DNA from: Paenibacillus silvisoli | Lineage (GTDB): Bacteria; Bacillota; Bacilli; Paenibacillales; Paenibacillaceae | Assembly (NCBI RefSeq): GCF_030866765.1 | Contig: NZ_CP133017.1 | Location: 6,476,001 to 6,540,000 of the forward strand | Direction of reading: 5' to 3' | Length of the DNA: 64,000 nt | Shown here: piece after piece, positions 23,724-32,715 of the stretch | Numbering within the stretch: the first letter of the stretch is position 1 | How the letters are laid out: the number at the start of each line of letters is the position of its first letter | The notes under the pieces: model-generated | The model's input: the letters and a program-made list of their open reading frames with translations, nothing else | Told to the model about the DNA's origin: nothing | The model's database searches: none | Program-made: the position numbers and the translations under genes

Positions 23724-24848
23724 TTATTTTTCCTCGTTTTGCTTCTCGTTGCCCCATAAAGTCGGCGAAGCACCGTTCGCATTGCGCCACGCATGTCTCC
23801 ATCTATGCACGTCGACGACGCCTACTTCCGGCATGTTGCCGCGCTCTTCCTTCGGCGGAAGCGCCGGGAACGGCTTGTGCGGCTCGCTTTGGTACCAATA
23901 CGAGACGGTCGACAAGTCCAGCGTCAGGCTGTTGTCGTGGCCATGCTCGATGCTGGCGTGGAGCGATTTTTCGAAACGGATCGGATCCTCCAGGAAGAAG
24001 CGGTAGCAATGGGTGCGTCCCATCCAGCCCAGCTTCGCCGGCACCTTCGCATAACCGAAATACGGGTGCGCGTACACCTCGTTCGGACACCAGGAGCTGT
24101 TGAAGAAATCCTCCGTCCCTGTACCGTGCAGGGAGCCCGGCCAGTCTTCGCCGTCGATCAGCCACATGTCGTCGCCTTCTCCGTACCACATCGGACCGGG
24201 GTTATCTACATAATAGTTGATTCCCACGAATTGTCCACTGCCTTCGATATCCGCGAACACATAGTTATGCTCGGTCGTAGGGTTTGCCGATTGCGGCGCG
24301 ACGACGCCCCACTCGGTCTCGCCCTCGTCCGGATGCACGCCTGTCACCTCGCGGTTCCACCATGCGTGAAATCTGCCTTCCGAGGCAGGAATCTCCGGGT
24401 GCTGCTCGAAATCGATATAGTAATAGAAGCTGTTGATTTGCTCCGACGATTGGTTCTCCAGCGTAATGCGCGCCCCGTCGCCGAACGGCATCGGGAAATA
24501 ACAGTTGAACGCTTTGCCGTTCGCAGGCGCGGCCGCCAGCGGCAGCGACGCGAAGTTATATTCCTCGCCCCAGCCTTGGCCGAAGAAATCGCCGAGCGGA
24601 GCCTCGACGCTTGGAGACTCCTCGCCGTCCCAATACATGCGAATGACGGCGTTGCGGCGGATGAATTTGTCCGGCGTGCTGACGGTAATCCAAATATGTT
24701 TAATGATGCCCGCGCCTGCGATTACGGCAAGGTCTGCCGTCTCTCCCGCAGGAATCGTAATATAATCTGCGTTTCCGCCGGAGCGGTCGTAGCTCGAAAT
24801 GCGCTTTGTTTTGATTTGCGGCTGAATTTTGCTGATGCGATCTAGCAT
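23724..24848 (-). CDS. DUF2961 / GH172-type protein
   Basis: 374 residues. It shows the double jelly-roll signatures of DUF2961: an N-terminal ISSYDRSGGNADYITIPAGE, PLGDFFGQGWG, DEGETEWGVVAPQSANP, and GTGTEDFFNSSW with a candidate Glu. Characterised GH172 members act on alpha-D-fructofuranosides and difructose anhydride, or on alpha-D-arabinofuranosides. There is no signal peptide, so the enzyme is probably cytoplasmic. It is divergent from an AraC regulator, its likely controller. GGGAGG precedes the ATG by 12 bases. Exact substrate unknown. Confidence 0.85.
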   Translation of the reverse strand: MLDRISKIQPQIKTKRISSYDRSGGNADYITIPAGETADLAVIAGAGIIKHIWITVSTPDKFIRRNAVIRMYWDGEESPSVEAPLGDFFGQGWGEEYNFASLPLAAAPANGKAFNCYFPMPFGDGARITLENQSSEQINSFYYYIDFEQHPEIPASEGRFHAWWNREVTGVHPDEGETEWGVVAPQSANPTTEHNYVFADIEGSGQFVGINYYVDNPGPMWYGEGDDMWLIDGEDWPGSLHGTGTEDFFNSSWCPNEVYAHPYFGYAKVPAKLGWMGRTHCYRFFLEDPIRFEKSLHASIEHGHDNSLTLDLSTVSYWYQSEPHKPFPALPPKEERGNMPEVGVVDVHRWRHAWRNANGASPTLWGNEKQNEEK

Positions 24849-24998
24849 AGGTTGTCTCGTCCTCCCTCAACTTGGATCATGCTTAGCTTGATTATAAAGA
24901 ACGGGATGAAATAAAGATTTACCACGATCCGATCACTTTTTAACAACAATTGCTCTCATTCGAACATCACCCGAAGGCTAAGGGGAGGCAAACATGAC

Positions 24999-25895
24999 GT
25001 GAAGGAGCCGCACACCATCTCCAATTTAAGCCCGTATGTCCGCGTTGCCATGGAAAGCACGCTGCCGTCGACGTGGGTGCTGCAGGAACGCGAAATATGG
25101 GATTACGAAATTTTGTACCTGCAAGAAGGGCGTTTGCTTGTCACCGTTGAAGGCGAGCAGTATGAGGGGCTCCCCGGCGACATCTTCGTCTTTAAACCGC
25201 GGCAGCGCCACTCGATCCGGGTGCTGGACGATAAGCCCGTGAGCCAGCCGCACGTTCATTTCGATCTGTTCGAGCTGCCGGACAGTCCGGAGCTGCCCGT
25301 CTCGTTCGAGACGTACGGCCAAATGTCGGCCCAGCAGAAGAGCTGGTTCCGGCCGAACCTAATGGCGGACGGCCCGCTTGCGCTGCCGAGCCGGATTCGG
25401 CTGCGCCATCCGAAACGGTTCGAGGCGCTGCTCTTCGAGCTCATCGAGGAATTTCAATTGCAGCTGGAGCTTTGCGACGTGTCGTGCAAAGGGCTCCTGC
25501 TCACCCTGCTGACCTACTTGATCCGGCAAAATGGCCAAAACACCGCGCAGCCCGGCCCGGACATCCAAGCGATCCGCCGTCATCTTCATGCCAAATGGAA
25601 CAGCGAGATGACGCTCGAGGAGCTGTCCGAGCTGTTCAACATCAGCAAGTATCACTTGGTCCGGACATTTAAAAAGCACTACGAAGCCACGCCGATCCAG
25701 TACCACCGCCAAATTCGGATCGACAAAGCGAAGCAGCTGCTGCGCTACTCCAATTTTACAATCCAGCAAATCGCCGACCAGCTCGGTTTCGGCAGCATCC
25801 ATGCGTTCAGCCGCGCCTTCAAGATGGCCGAGGGCGTGCCGCCCATCTCCTTCCGGACGAAAAGCGCGCCTGTGCCCGTCAAGGAGGGACGCTAG
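24999..25895 (+). CDS. AraC-family transcription regulator with cupin sensor
   Basis: 298 residues. The N-terminal cupin half (VTVEGEQYEGLPGDIFVFKP, RQRHSIRVL) probably binds a sugar. Two helix-turn-helix motifs follow, MTLEELSELFNISKYHLVRTF and FTIQQIADQLGFGSIHAFSRAFK. It starts at GTG 24999; the ATG just upstream is out of frame, and GGGGAGG lies ten bases before the GTG. Divergent from the GH172-type gene 150 bases away, whose upstream region contains a TATAAT-like -10. Confidence 0.88.
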   Translation: MKEPHTISNLSPYVRVAMESTLPSTWVLQEREIWDYEILYLQEGRLLVTVEGEQYEGLPGDIFVFKPRQRHSIRVLDDKPVSQPHVHFDLFELPDSPELPVSFETYGQMSAQQKSWFRPNLMADGPLALPSRIRLRHPKRFEALLFELIEEFQLQLELCDVSCKGLLLTLLTYLIRQNGQNTAQPGPDIQAIRRHLHAKWNSEMTLEELSELFNISKYHLVRTFKKHYEATPIQYHRQIRIDKAKQLLRYSNFTIQQIADQLGFGSIHAFSRAFKMAEGVPPISFRTKSAPVPVKEGR

Positions 25896-25935
25896 ACTGC
25901 CGCAGTTGTTTTTGACAACAAATAGAGCTCGTTTT

Positions 25936-25968
25936 GACCAAGCTTTTCGTCGTCTAAGCTTTTATAAT
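25936..25968 (+). promoter_or_regulatory. Possible promoter with a repeated AAGCTTTT motif
   Basis: TATAAT at 25963-25968 is clear; no good -35 sits at normal spacing. AAGCTTTT occurs twice, 16 bases apart (25940 and 25956), flush with the -10, and could be an activator or repressor site. Confidence 0.35.
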
Positions 25969-26003
25969 GGCCCTATTATGACCATATAAGGGAGTGGCGG
26001 CTG

Positions 26004-27374
26004 ATGAGCAGAGTGGTTATCGATAATAAAGGCATTCCCCCGCTGGCAGGCATTTGCACATACGAAGAAGCTTGTAAGCCCGGCTTCACCGTCGACCGGA
26101 GCGTCGAGCTGTTGAAACGGTTCAACTACATTTCCAAAGGACTCAACCAGATGCTGTCCGCGCATCTGGCCCGCGCGCCCGAGTGGGAAGTGAAATGCGC
26201 CTTCGGCTACCATCTGTGGCTCGACGCCGAGCACAGCGCCGCCATCCGCAAACGGGTGTCCGAAATGCGCGAGCCTCCCCTCGGCCTCGACCAAGTGCCG
26301 GACGACAAGCTTCGCGTCTGGCTCGACGAAGCGATTCGCGGCGACGACACGATCGAGCTGTTGGTCGGCTTTTATCGCGTGATCCGCGGCGAGATCATCA
26401 GGGCGTTGAACCGTTATCTCGATGAGGTGAACCGGATTGCCGAGCACCCTACTTACCGTCTGATGCGCGGCATGCTGCAGGATCAGGAGGAAATGCTGGC
26501 ATGGGGCGAGCAGGCTTTGGCCGCGCTGGTCGATTCGCCGGAGAAGCGGCAGCATGCGGAGCAATGGGAACGGCACCTGCTCGCATTCCTTCATGCGGCT
26601 GGCGGAATATTTCGCGATGACACGCCTGACCCGTCGTACACGGCCACTCCCCGCTCGGACGGGCAGAAGTACGAAATGGACCCTGCTCCGAGGAGAGATG
26701 AACGGTTCATCGACCCTTACAACACTTCCGCGCAGATCGATTCGTATTTCTGGGACGAGAACTGCTCCCCGGAAGAACGCGCGTATTCGCTCGTCTATAA
26801 GCGGCTTCGGGAGATGGACGTACCGGAATGGATGGGCCCGATTTTATACAAAATCGAGGGCAAGCCGTGGGAGTACTACGTGGATCTGAGCCGCCAGCTA
26901 TGGGATGAAACGCGGCACGCGATGCTCGGGGAAATCGGCCTCTATTACGGCGGCGTCCCGTATTATAAATACCCGATCCCGATGGGCGCTTCCATGATTT
27001 TGAACACGGAGCTGAGCCCGACGGAAGCGCATCTTATTCTATGGCGGATCGAGCAAAGCCTCATGCCGAAGCAGACCGGCAAGCAGAAGGAATGGGAAAT
27101 CGCCAAGGATACCGGCAACCCGATCTCCCTGTTGATTCAGGATTACGATTGGGCGGACGAAGTGCTGCATGCCCAGATCGGGCGCAAGTGGCTCGTACCG
27201 GACTACGGCAGCCTGGCGGCGACGACGGAAATCGCGGACCAAGCGATGAAGGCTTGGGGGCAAGCGGCAGGAAAAACGGCGGCGTGGTCGGAGCAGACGG
27301 AATGGTGGCCGCAGCTGATCGAGGAACTCCGGGAGAACGCGAAGAAGCTGGCAGCGGCTTCAACGGATGCATAG
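26004..27374 (+). CDS. Uncharacterised helical protein, possibly ferritin-like
   Basis: 456 residues, no signal peptide, no membrane segment, rich in amphipathic helices. I do not recognise a named function. Several Glu/Asp-x2-His pairs lie in predicted helices: LWLDAEHSAAI (about 75), LWDETRHAMLGE (about 310) and WADEVLHAQIG (about 400). Together with the long helix around ALNRYLDEVNRIAEHPTYRL this suggests a ferritin-like di-metal bundle. It stands between an AraC regulator and a GIY-YIG gene on the same strand, with its own terminator. Genes of this type beside GH172 enzymes could be part of a sugar pathway, but that is inference. GGGAG precedes the ATG. Confidence 0.7.
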   Translation: MSRVVIDNKGIPPLAGICTYEEACKPGFTVDRSVELLKRFNYISKGLNQMLSAHLARAPEWEVKCAFGYHLWLDAEHSAAIRKRVSEMREPPLGLDQVPDDKLRVWLDEAIRGDDTIELLVGFYRVIRGEIIRALNRYLDEVNRIAEHPTYRLMRGMLQDQEEMLAWGEQALAALVDSPEKRQHAEQWERHLLAFLHAAGGIFRDDTPDPSYTATPRSDGQKYEMDPAPRRDERFIDPYNTSAQIDSYFWDENCSPEERAYSLVYKRLREMDVPEWMGPILYKIEGKPWEYYVDLSRQLWDETRHAMLGEIGLYYGGVPYYKYPIPMGASMILNTELSPTEAHLILWRIEQSLMPKQTGKQKEWEIAKDTGNPISLLIQDYDWADEVLHAQIGRKWLVPDYGSLAATTEIADQAMKAWGQAAGKTAAWSEQTEWWPQLIEELRENAKKLAAASTDA

Positions 27375-27383
27375 CTAGTTGGA

Positions 27384-27423
27384 AAGCCATGAGCGCTTAC
27401 GGGTGCGCATGGCTTTTTTTGTT
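27384..27423 (+). terminator. Intrinsic terminator
   Basis: Stem AAGCCATG (27384-27391) / CATGGCTT (27408-27415), inner AGCGC / GTGCG pairing, then TTTTTTTG. Confidence 0.9.
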
Positions 27424-27504
27424 ATGCCTAGGCTTGTTGCGGGCGGGATCCACGAATAGCCAATTGACGGGCGGCGGGAATTTGAACTACAATTGTGGCG
27501 TTGC

Positions 27505-27536
27505 TTAGTAATTTACTAAATTACTAATTTACTAAA
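27505..27536. promoter_or_regulatory. Iterated TTTACTAA operator-like sequence
   Basis: TTAGTAATTTACTAA (27505-27519) is a perfect palindrome, and TTACTAA-type half sites continue twice more up to 27536. It lies 19 bases ahead of the GIY-YIG start, so a dimeric regulator bound there would block the start region. Confidence 0.55.
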
Positions 27537-27555
27537 TATGAAAGGAGCTGATTTC

Positions 27556-27915
27556 ATGGATAAAAGCAAACGCAAAGAGCTGCTGGAAGAGTATAAACAG
27601 CTGAAAACGTACATGGGCGTCATTCAAATTACGAACACGACCAACGGCAAGCGGTATATCGACAGCCATCCCAACCTGAAAAATAAGTGGTTCACCATTA
27701 AGGCGCAATTGGAGATGGGCCGATTCGCTAACCTTCAGCTGCAGAAGGATTGGAAGGAACTCGGGGAAGCCGCGTTCACGTTCGAGGAGCTGGAGAGCAA
27801 AGAGACCGACCAGGTGACCGACATGAAGTGGGAGCTGAAGCAGATGGAGAAGCCTTGGCTCGAGAAGCTTCAGCCTTATGGGGAGAAAGGGTACAATAAG
27901 CCGCCGGTTAGGTGA
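27556..27915 (+). CDS. GIY-YIG superfamily small protein
   Basis: 119 residues. The stretch MGVIQITNTTNGKRYIDSHPN corresponds to the GIY-YIG core, with both signature halves altered (GVI and YID), so nuclease activity is doubtful. The remainder is helical and charged, as in short Bacillus members of unknown function. The ATG at 27556 follows AAAGGAG. Isolated gene behind an iterated operator-like sequence. Confidence 0.78.
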   Translation: MDKSKRKELLEEYKQLKTYMGVIQITNTTNGKRYIDSHPNLKNKWFTIKAQLEMGRFANLQLQKDWKELGEAAFTFEELESKETDQVTDMKWELKQMEKPWLEKLQPYGEKGYNKPPVR

Positions 27916-27989
27916 GGGCCGAGCCGGCTTGTGTGAATTGCTATCGGACATGGGTGTCCGTTAGACGTTTCTCGTGCCCCATGCTACCG

Positions 27990-28174
27990 CTAACGGTTGC
28001 CACGCACGCTATTTCGCCTTCAATGGCCTTTTTGAAACTGTAACGGTTGTCAGTAACGCTATTTGGCGATTTCGGCAGCGGATTCTACCGATTCGGGCGA
28101 AATAAGCGCTCTAACAACCGTTAGATCGCAAAAAGGGCTGTTATCGCGCAAATAAGCGCCGCGGCAACCGTTAG
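27990..28174. repeat. Four-unit 50-nt-spaced palindromic element, copy B
   Basis: Direct heads CTAACGGTTG at 27990 and (with first base G) 28040. Inverted heads CAACCGTTAG end at 28124 and 28174. Both spacings are exactly 50 nt and total length is 185. Tails read CGCTATTTCG, CGCTATTTGG, and inverted GCGCTTATTT-like. Outer units share CTAACGGTTGCC; inner units share a GTTGT(C/T)AG pattern. That is expected if units 1-4 and 2-3 pair. Between the GIY-YIG gene and the convergent glnS side. Confidence 0.85.
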
Positions 28175-28434
28175 CGGCAGACGCGGCTTTTCCAGACAAC
28201 AAAAAAGGCAGAAGCGGTGGCCGTGTTTACGTCATAGCCCTGTGATTCCAAAAGTTCCTTGTACAGGCTGTTGCCGCCCATGGAGATCAGGAGCTGCATG
28301 ACGGTTTCAAAGGGCAGTTTTTTCTTGCGGGTAAAATCTTTTTCAGGGTTTTTGACATAAGATGCTGGTGCAGCTGACATTTCTCGTATAAGGGATGTCA
28401 GCTTTTGTTCTAGTGAATTCGCGTACTCATTCAT
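28171..28434 (-). pseudogene. IS4-family transposase, N-terminal fragment
   Basis: 87 codons from ATG 28434 (AAGGAGG upstream). NEYANSLEQKLTSLIREMS and LPFETVMQLLISMGGNSLYK are the N-terminal part of IS4-family transposases. Similarity stops at ATASAFF, after which the frame runs into element B and ends. The catalytic core is missing, so this is a dead remnant. Confidence 0.75.
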
Positions 28435-28608
28435 GGGCGAAAACCTCCTTGTTTTTCCAAGGGGCTTCGCCACATATTTTCAACTTCTTGTCAAGTTCTA
28501 TTTTCTTTTTCGCACACAAAAAAAGAGCGGGGCTATCTTTTCGATAACCTGCTCTTTTATTAATTTTTAAGCTCTGTCCCTTAACTTAATGACATTGCCC
28601 TATCAGGG
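28190..28608 (-). mobile_element. IS4-family insertion sequence remnant
   Basis: It holds the truncated transposase and its upstream leader. A conserved-looking segment at about 28574-28600 (minus strand TGTCATTAAGTTAAGGGACA) may be the outer end. The other end is lost where the sequence meets element B at about 28180-28190. Boundaries are approximate. Confidence 0.5.
28514..28560. terminator. Hairpin terminator between glnS and the IS4 remnant
   Basis: AAAAGAGC (28521-28528) / GCTCTTTT (28551-28558) with inner TATC / GATA. On the minus strand it ends in TTTTTTTG, so it can end glnS transcription or shield the IS. Confidence 0.75.
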
Positions 28609-28627
28609 GCGCCCTTTTACCGCATGA

Positions 28628-30292
28628 TCAAGCCTTCGGATCGAACGAGCTCTTCAGCGACACGATCCGGTTGAACACGACCTTCGACGCGCTCGTATGG
28701 TTCGGATCGACGTTGAAGTAGCCATGGCGGAAGAACTGGAACTTGTCCTGGCCTTTCGCTTCCTTCATGTTCGGCTCGACGAAGCCTTGCAGCACTTCGA
28801 GCGAGTTCGGGTTGATGCGCTCGAGGAACTCCTTGTCCTCGTTCTCCGGGTTGTCGAGCAGCAGCGGCTCGAACAGGCGGAATTCCGCCCGCACCGCTTG
28901 GGACGCCTCCACCCAGTGGATGGTGCCCTTCACCTTGCGGCCGGTGAAGCCCGACCCGCTCTTCGTCTCCGGATCGTACGTGCAGCGAAGCTCCACGACA
29001 TTGCCCGCCTCGTCCTTGATAACCTCTTGGCAGGTAATGAAATAAGCATGCTTCAGACGAACCTCGTTGCCCGGGAACAAACGGAAATATTTGCTCGGCG
29101 GGTTCTCCATGAAGTCGTCCTGCTCGATATAAATTTCGCGCGAGAACGGAATTTGGCGGCTGCCCATCTCTTCGTTCTCCGCGTTGTTCTCGGCTTCCAG
29201 CATCTCCACTTGCCCTTCCGGGTAGTTGGTGATGACGACCTTCAGCGGCGCAAGCACGGCCATCGTGCGCGGCGCCTTCAGCTTCAAATCCTCGCGGATG
29301 AAGAACTCCAGCATCCGCTCGTCCACGACGCTGTACGCGCGGGCAACGCCGATTTCGCGGCAGAACGCGCGGAGCGCTTCGGGCGTGAAGCCTTTGCGGC
29401 GAAGGCCGCTGATCGTCGGCATGCGCGGGTCGTCCCAGCTTTCGACGACGCCTTGATCGACCAGCATTTTGAGGTAACGCTTGCTCATGATCGTATTCGT
29501 CACGTTCAAGCGGGCAAACTCATATTGGCGCGGCTGCGACGACATTTCGCATTCTTCGATGACCCAGTCGTACAGCGGACGGTGATCTTCGAACTCCAGC
29601 GTACAGATCGAGTGCGTAACGCCTTCGATCGCGTCGCTGATCGGGTGCGCGTAATCGTACATCGGATAGATGCACCACGCGTCGCCCGTCCGGTGATGAT
29701 GAGCGTGCGCGATCCGGTACAGCGCAGGGTCGCGCAGGTTGATGTTCGGCGAAGCCATATCGATCTTGGCGCGCAGAATCCGCTCGCCGTCCTTGAATTC
29801 GCCGGCGCGCATGCGAGCGAACAAGTCGAGATTCTCTTCCACGCTGCGGTCGCGGTACGGGCTGTTCTTGCCCGGTTCGGTCAGCGAGCCGCGCAGTTCG
29901 CGCATTTGCTCCGCGTTCAGATCGCAGACGAACGCTTTGCCCTTCTTGATCAGAAGCACCGCGCGGTTATACAGCTCTTCGAAATAATCGGATGCAAACC
30001 GCAGATCGTCCCATTCAAAGCCGAGCCAAGTTACGTCCTCTTGGATCGATTCGACATACTCCGTATCTTCCTTAACAGGGTTCGTATCGTCAAAACGCAG
30101 GTTCGTCTTCCCGCCGTATTCGTCGGCCAGCTCGAAATTCAAGCAAATCGACTTGGCATGACCGATGTGCAGGTACCCGTTCGGCTCCGGCGGAAACCGG
30201 GTAACGACCTCGTTTACTTTGCCGGCTTTTAAATCTTCAGCCACGATATTTTTAATAAAGTTAGAGGATGATGTCTTGTTCTCCTTCTCCAT
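28628..30292 (-). CDS. glnS: Glutaminyl-tRNA synthetase
   Basis: 554 residues, class I. The HIGH motif is [16 protein letters not shown] (about residues 34-49) and the KMSKS equivalent is [11 protein letters not shown]. The C-terminal anticodon-binding beta-barrels have [13 protein letters not shown]. It charges tRNA-Gln directly with glutamine. Most Bacillota lack this enzyme and use the GatCAB transamidation route, so its presence is a lineage marker and often a mark of past transfer. The ATG at 30292 follows AAAGG; a TTG six codons upstream overlaps that site. Confidence 0.96.
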   Translation of the reverse strand: MEKENKTSSSNFIKNIVAEDLKAGKVNEVVTRFPPEPNGYLHIGHAKSICLNFELADEYGGKTNLRFDDTNPVKEDTEYVESIQEDVTWLGFEWDDLRFASDYFEELYNRAVLLIKKGKAFVCDLNAEQMRELRGSLTEPGKNSPYRDRSVEENLDLFARMRAGEFKDGERILRAKIDMASPNINLRDPALYRIAHAHHHRTGDAWCIYPMYDYAHPISDAIEGVTHSICTLEFEDHRPLYDWVIEECEMSSQPRQYEFARLNVTNTIMSKRYLKMLVDQGVVESWDDPRMPTISGLRRKGFTPEALRAFCREIGVARAYSVVDERMLEFFIREDLKLKAPRTMAVLAPLKVVITNYPEGQVEMLEAENNAENEEMGSRQIPFSREIYIEQDDFMENPPSKYFRLFPGNEVRLKHAYFITCQEVIKDEAGNVVELRCTYDPETKSGSGFTGRKVKGTIHWVEASQAVRAEFRLFEPLLLDNPENEDKEFLERINPNSLEVLQGFVEPNMKEAKGQDKFQFFRHGYFNVDPNHTSASKVVFNRIVSLKSSFDPKA

Positions 30293-30368
30293 ACACGACC
30301 AACCTTTCAAAACCTCAATGTTATCCTACTATCATACACAATTTTCAGAGGGTTTATAAATAGCTATC

Positions 30369-30414
30369 TTGACTTTGCCGCGCACAAATAAATATACTTA
30401 GGTTAGCTAACTAA
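30369..30414 (+). promoter_or_regulatory. Promoter and MarR-type operator of the exporter operon
   Basis: TTGACT (30369-30374), 18-base spacer, TATACT (30393-30398). The near-palindrome TTAGGTTAGCTAACTAA (30398-30414, core GTTAGCTAAC) begins on the last base of the -10. A MarR dimer there would occlude RNA polymerase, so the first gene probably represses the operon. Confidence 0.75.
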
Positions 30415-30445
30415 ATTAAATTCGACAAAAAGGAGTTTACGCCCC

Positions 30446-30976
30446 ATGAAAGGAGACTGCGAGCACGACCACAGCAGCACGGCGCACGACCTCATTCGCG
30501 CGATGCGCCAGCTGCGGAATATCGCGATGAATAACCGAAAGCCGTTCGAAAATTGCACGCCGGCCGAAACGATGACGCTGTTCTGCGTCGGCCGAGGGAT
30601 GGAGCATCATCCCGACGGACTCAAAGCGTCCGAGCTGAGCGCCATCATGAACGTCGCGTCGCCGACGCTCACGCAAACGGTCAACGTGCTGACTGCGAGA
30701 GGGCTGCTGGAGCGCAGCGCCGATCCGGCCGACCGCCGCGTCGTGCGGATTAAGCTGACGGATGAAGGCATCCGCATGACGGGCATGGCAAAGGAAGCGA
30801 TGCATGCCAAGATGACGGCGCTGATCGACCACCTCGGCGATGACCGCGCCAAGCTCCTCGTCGAGCTGCTGAACGATGTTTACGCGTTTTACCAAGGCGA
30901 AGGCTCCTCCGGCGAAGATCCGGGCTGCTTCCGCAAAGGCGAAACCCCACCAACCCCAAATGAAGAAGGTGAATAG
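30446..30976 (+). CDS. MarR-family repressor
   Basis: 176 residues with a winged helix: LKASELSAIMNVASPTLTQTV (recognition helix) and the wing ADPADRRVVRIKLTDEG. The N-terminus is His/Asp-rich (DCEHDHSST) and could bind metal. A Pro/Glu-rich C-terminal tail follows residue 150. GGAG lies ten bases before the ATG. The start of the ABC exporter pair follows by 5 bases, so it is autoregulated with its targets, the usual design for drug-inducible efflux. Confidence 0.88.
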   Translation: MKGDCEHDHSSTAHDLIRAMRQLRNIAMNNRKPFENCTPAETMTLFCVGRGMEHHPDGLKASELSAIMNVASPTLTQTVNVLTARGLLERSADPADRRVVRIKLTDEGIRMTGMAKEAMHAKMTALIDHLGDDRAKLLVELLNDVYAFYQGEGSSGEDPGCFRKGETPPTPNEEGE

Positions 30977-30981
30977 GCGCT

Positions 30982-32715
30982 ATGATGAAACTGCTGCGAA
31001 TGCTGCAACCTTACCGCATTGCGGTTATTTTCGTACTGCTCTTCGTGTTTCTGCAATCGTTGTCGGATCTCTATCTCCCGACGCTGCTCGCGGATATCGT
31101 AGATAAAGGGGTCGTCCAAGGCGACAACCCTTACATCTGGCGCATCGGCGGCTTCATGCTGCTCATCGCCCTGGGCGGCGGCCTCTGCTCGATCGGCGCC
31201 AGCTATTTGTCCGCCAAAGCGGCGGGCGGCTTCGGCCGCGACCTGCGCAGCCGCGTGTTCGGCCATGTCGAGCAATATTCGCTCCATGAATTCGACCAAA
31301 TCGGCACGGCATCGCTCATCACGCGGACGACCAACGACATTACGCAGGTCCAGCAAGTATTGATGATGATGATGCGCGTCATGGTCATGGCGCCGATGAT
31401 GTGCTTCGGCGGGATCATTATGGCGTTGTACAAGGATGCGACGCTCTCGCTCATCATTATCGGGATCGTGCCGGTTTTGGCGCTCATCATCTTCGCGATC
31501 GTCAGCCGCGGCGTTCCGCTGTTCAAGGCGATGCAAACGAAGATCGACAAGCTGAACCTCGTGCTCCGCGAAAATTTGACCGGCATCCGCGTCATCCGTT
31601 CGTTTAACCGGATTACGCACGAGCAGGACCGCTTCAATACCGCCAACGCCGATTTGACGGACACGGCGATTAAAGTCAACCGCATCATGGCGTCGCTCAT
31701 GCCGATCATGATGCTCGTCATTAATGTGGCGAGCCTCGCTATCGTTTGGTACGGCGGCATCCGCATCGACGGCGGCCATATGGAGGTCGGCGACCTGATG
31801 GCGTTCATTCAATACGCATGGCAGATCATGTTCGCGCTCATCTTCGCTTCCATGATGTTCGTTATGATTCCGCGCGCTTCCGCTTCGGCGGCCCGGATCA
31901 ACGAAGTGCTGAACACGGTGCCGGACATTAACGACCCGGCCTCGACTTCCGCGAAAACGCCTGCTGCAGCGGCCGGCGAGCTGGCTTTCAACAATGTGTC
32001 CTTCCACTACCCGGGCGCGGAAATGCCGGCGCTCTCGAATATTTCGTTCCAGGCCGGACGCGGCGAAGTGACGGCCATCATCGGCGGTACCGGCTCCGGC
32101 AAATCGACGCTGATCAACCTCATCCCGCGCTTCTATGATGCGACGTCCGGCAGCATTACGATCGGCGGCGTCGACGTGCGCGAGATGAAGCAGGAATCGC
32201 TGCGCGCCATGATCGGCCTCGTGCCGCAGAAGGCCGTGCTCTTCACGGGCACCGTCACGGACAACATCCGCTTCGGCAAAGAGGATGCCTCCGACGAGGA
32301 GGTTCGCCATGCCGCGGTTGTCGCGCAAGCCTACGACTTCGTCTCCGAGATGAAGGAAGGCTTCGACTCCCCGATCGCGCAAGGCGGCACCAACGTATCC
32401 GGCGGCCAGAAGCAGCGGCTGTCCATTGCCCGCGCGCTTGTGCGCAAGCCGTCCGTTTATCTGTTCGACGACAGCTTCTCCGCGCTCGATTTCAAGACGG
32501 ACGCCAAGCTGCGCGAAGCGCTCCGGAGCGAAACGACCGACGCGACGGTGCTGATCGTCGCCCAGCGCGTGAGCACCGTCATGGATGCAGACCGCATTAT
32601 CGTACTCGATGACGGCCGCATTTCGGCCATCGGCACGCACCGCGAGCTGCTGTCGACCTCGACCGTGTACCGCGAAATCGTCACGTCACAGCTGTCAGAG
32701 GAGGAGATCGCATGA
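30982..32715 (+). CDS. ABC exporter half-transporter with degenerate site (BmrC/TM287-like)
   Basis: 577 residues: six-helix exporter domain, then an ATPase domain with Walker A GGTGSGKST (about 365), signature VSGGQKQRLS and Walker B VYLFDDSFSALD. The residue after the Walker B Asp is Asp, not the catalytic Glu, as in the regulatory half of heterodimeric multidrug exporters. Its partner, encoded next with a 4-nt overlap, has the canonical Glu. Probably exports drugs or lipophilic compounds. Confidence 0.92.
   Translation: MMKLLRMLQPYRIAVIFVLLFVFLQSLSDLYLPTLLADIVDKGVVQGDNPYIWRIGGFMLLIALGGGLCSIGASYLSAKAAGGFGRDLRSRVFGHVEQYSLHEFDQIGTASLITRTTNDITQVQQVLMMMMRVMVMAPMMCFGGIIMALYKDATLSLIIIGIVPVLALIIFAIVSRGVPLFKAMQTKIDKLNLVLRENLTGIRVIRSFNRITHEQDRFNTANADLTDTAIKVNRIMASLMPIMMLVINVASLAIVWYGGIRIDGGHMEVGDLMAFIQYAWQIMFALIFASMMFVMIPRASASAARINEVLNTVPDINDPASTSAKTPAAAAGELAFNNVSFHYPGAEMPALSNISFQAGRGEVTAIIGGTGSGKSTLINLIPRFYDATSGSITIGGVDVREMKQESLRAMIGLVPQKAVLFTGTVTDNIRFGKEDASDEEVRHAAVVAQAYDFVSEMKEGFDSPIAQGGTNVSGGQKQRLSIARALVRKPSVYLFDDSFSALDFKTDAKLREALRSETTDATVLIVAQRVSTVMDADRIIVLDDGRISAIGTHRELLSTSTVYREIVTSQLSEEEIA

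Noticed and set aside
30889..32640. 583-codon open frame on the minus strand
   Set aside because: Antisense to the MarR and ABC exporter genes; His/Asp/Arg-rich shadow composition and no family signature.
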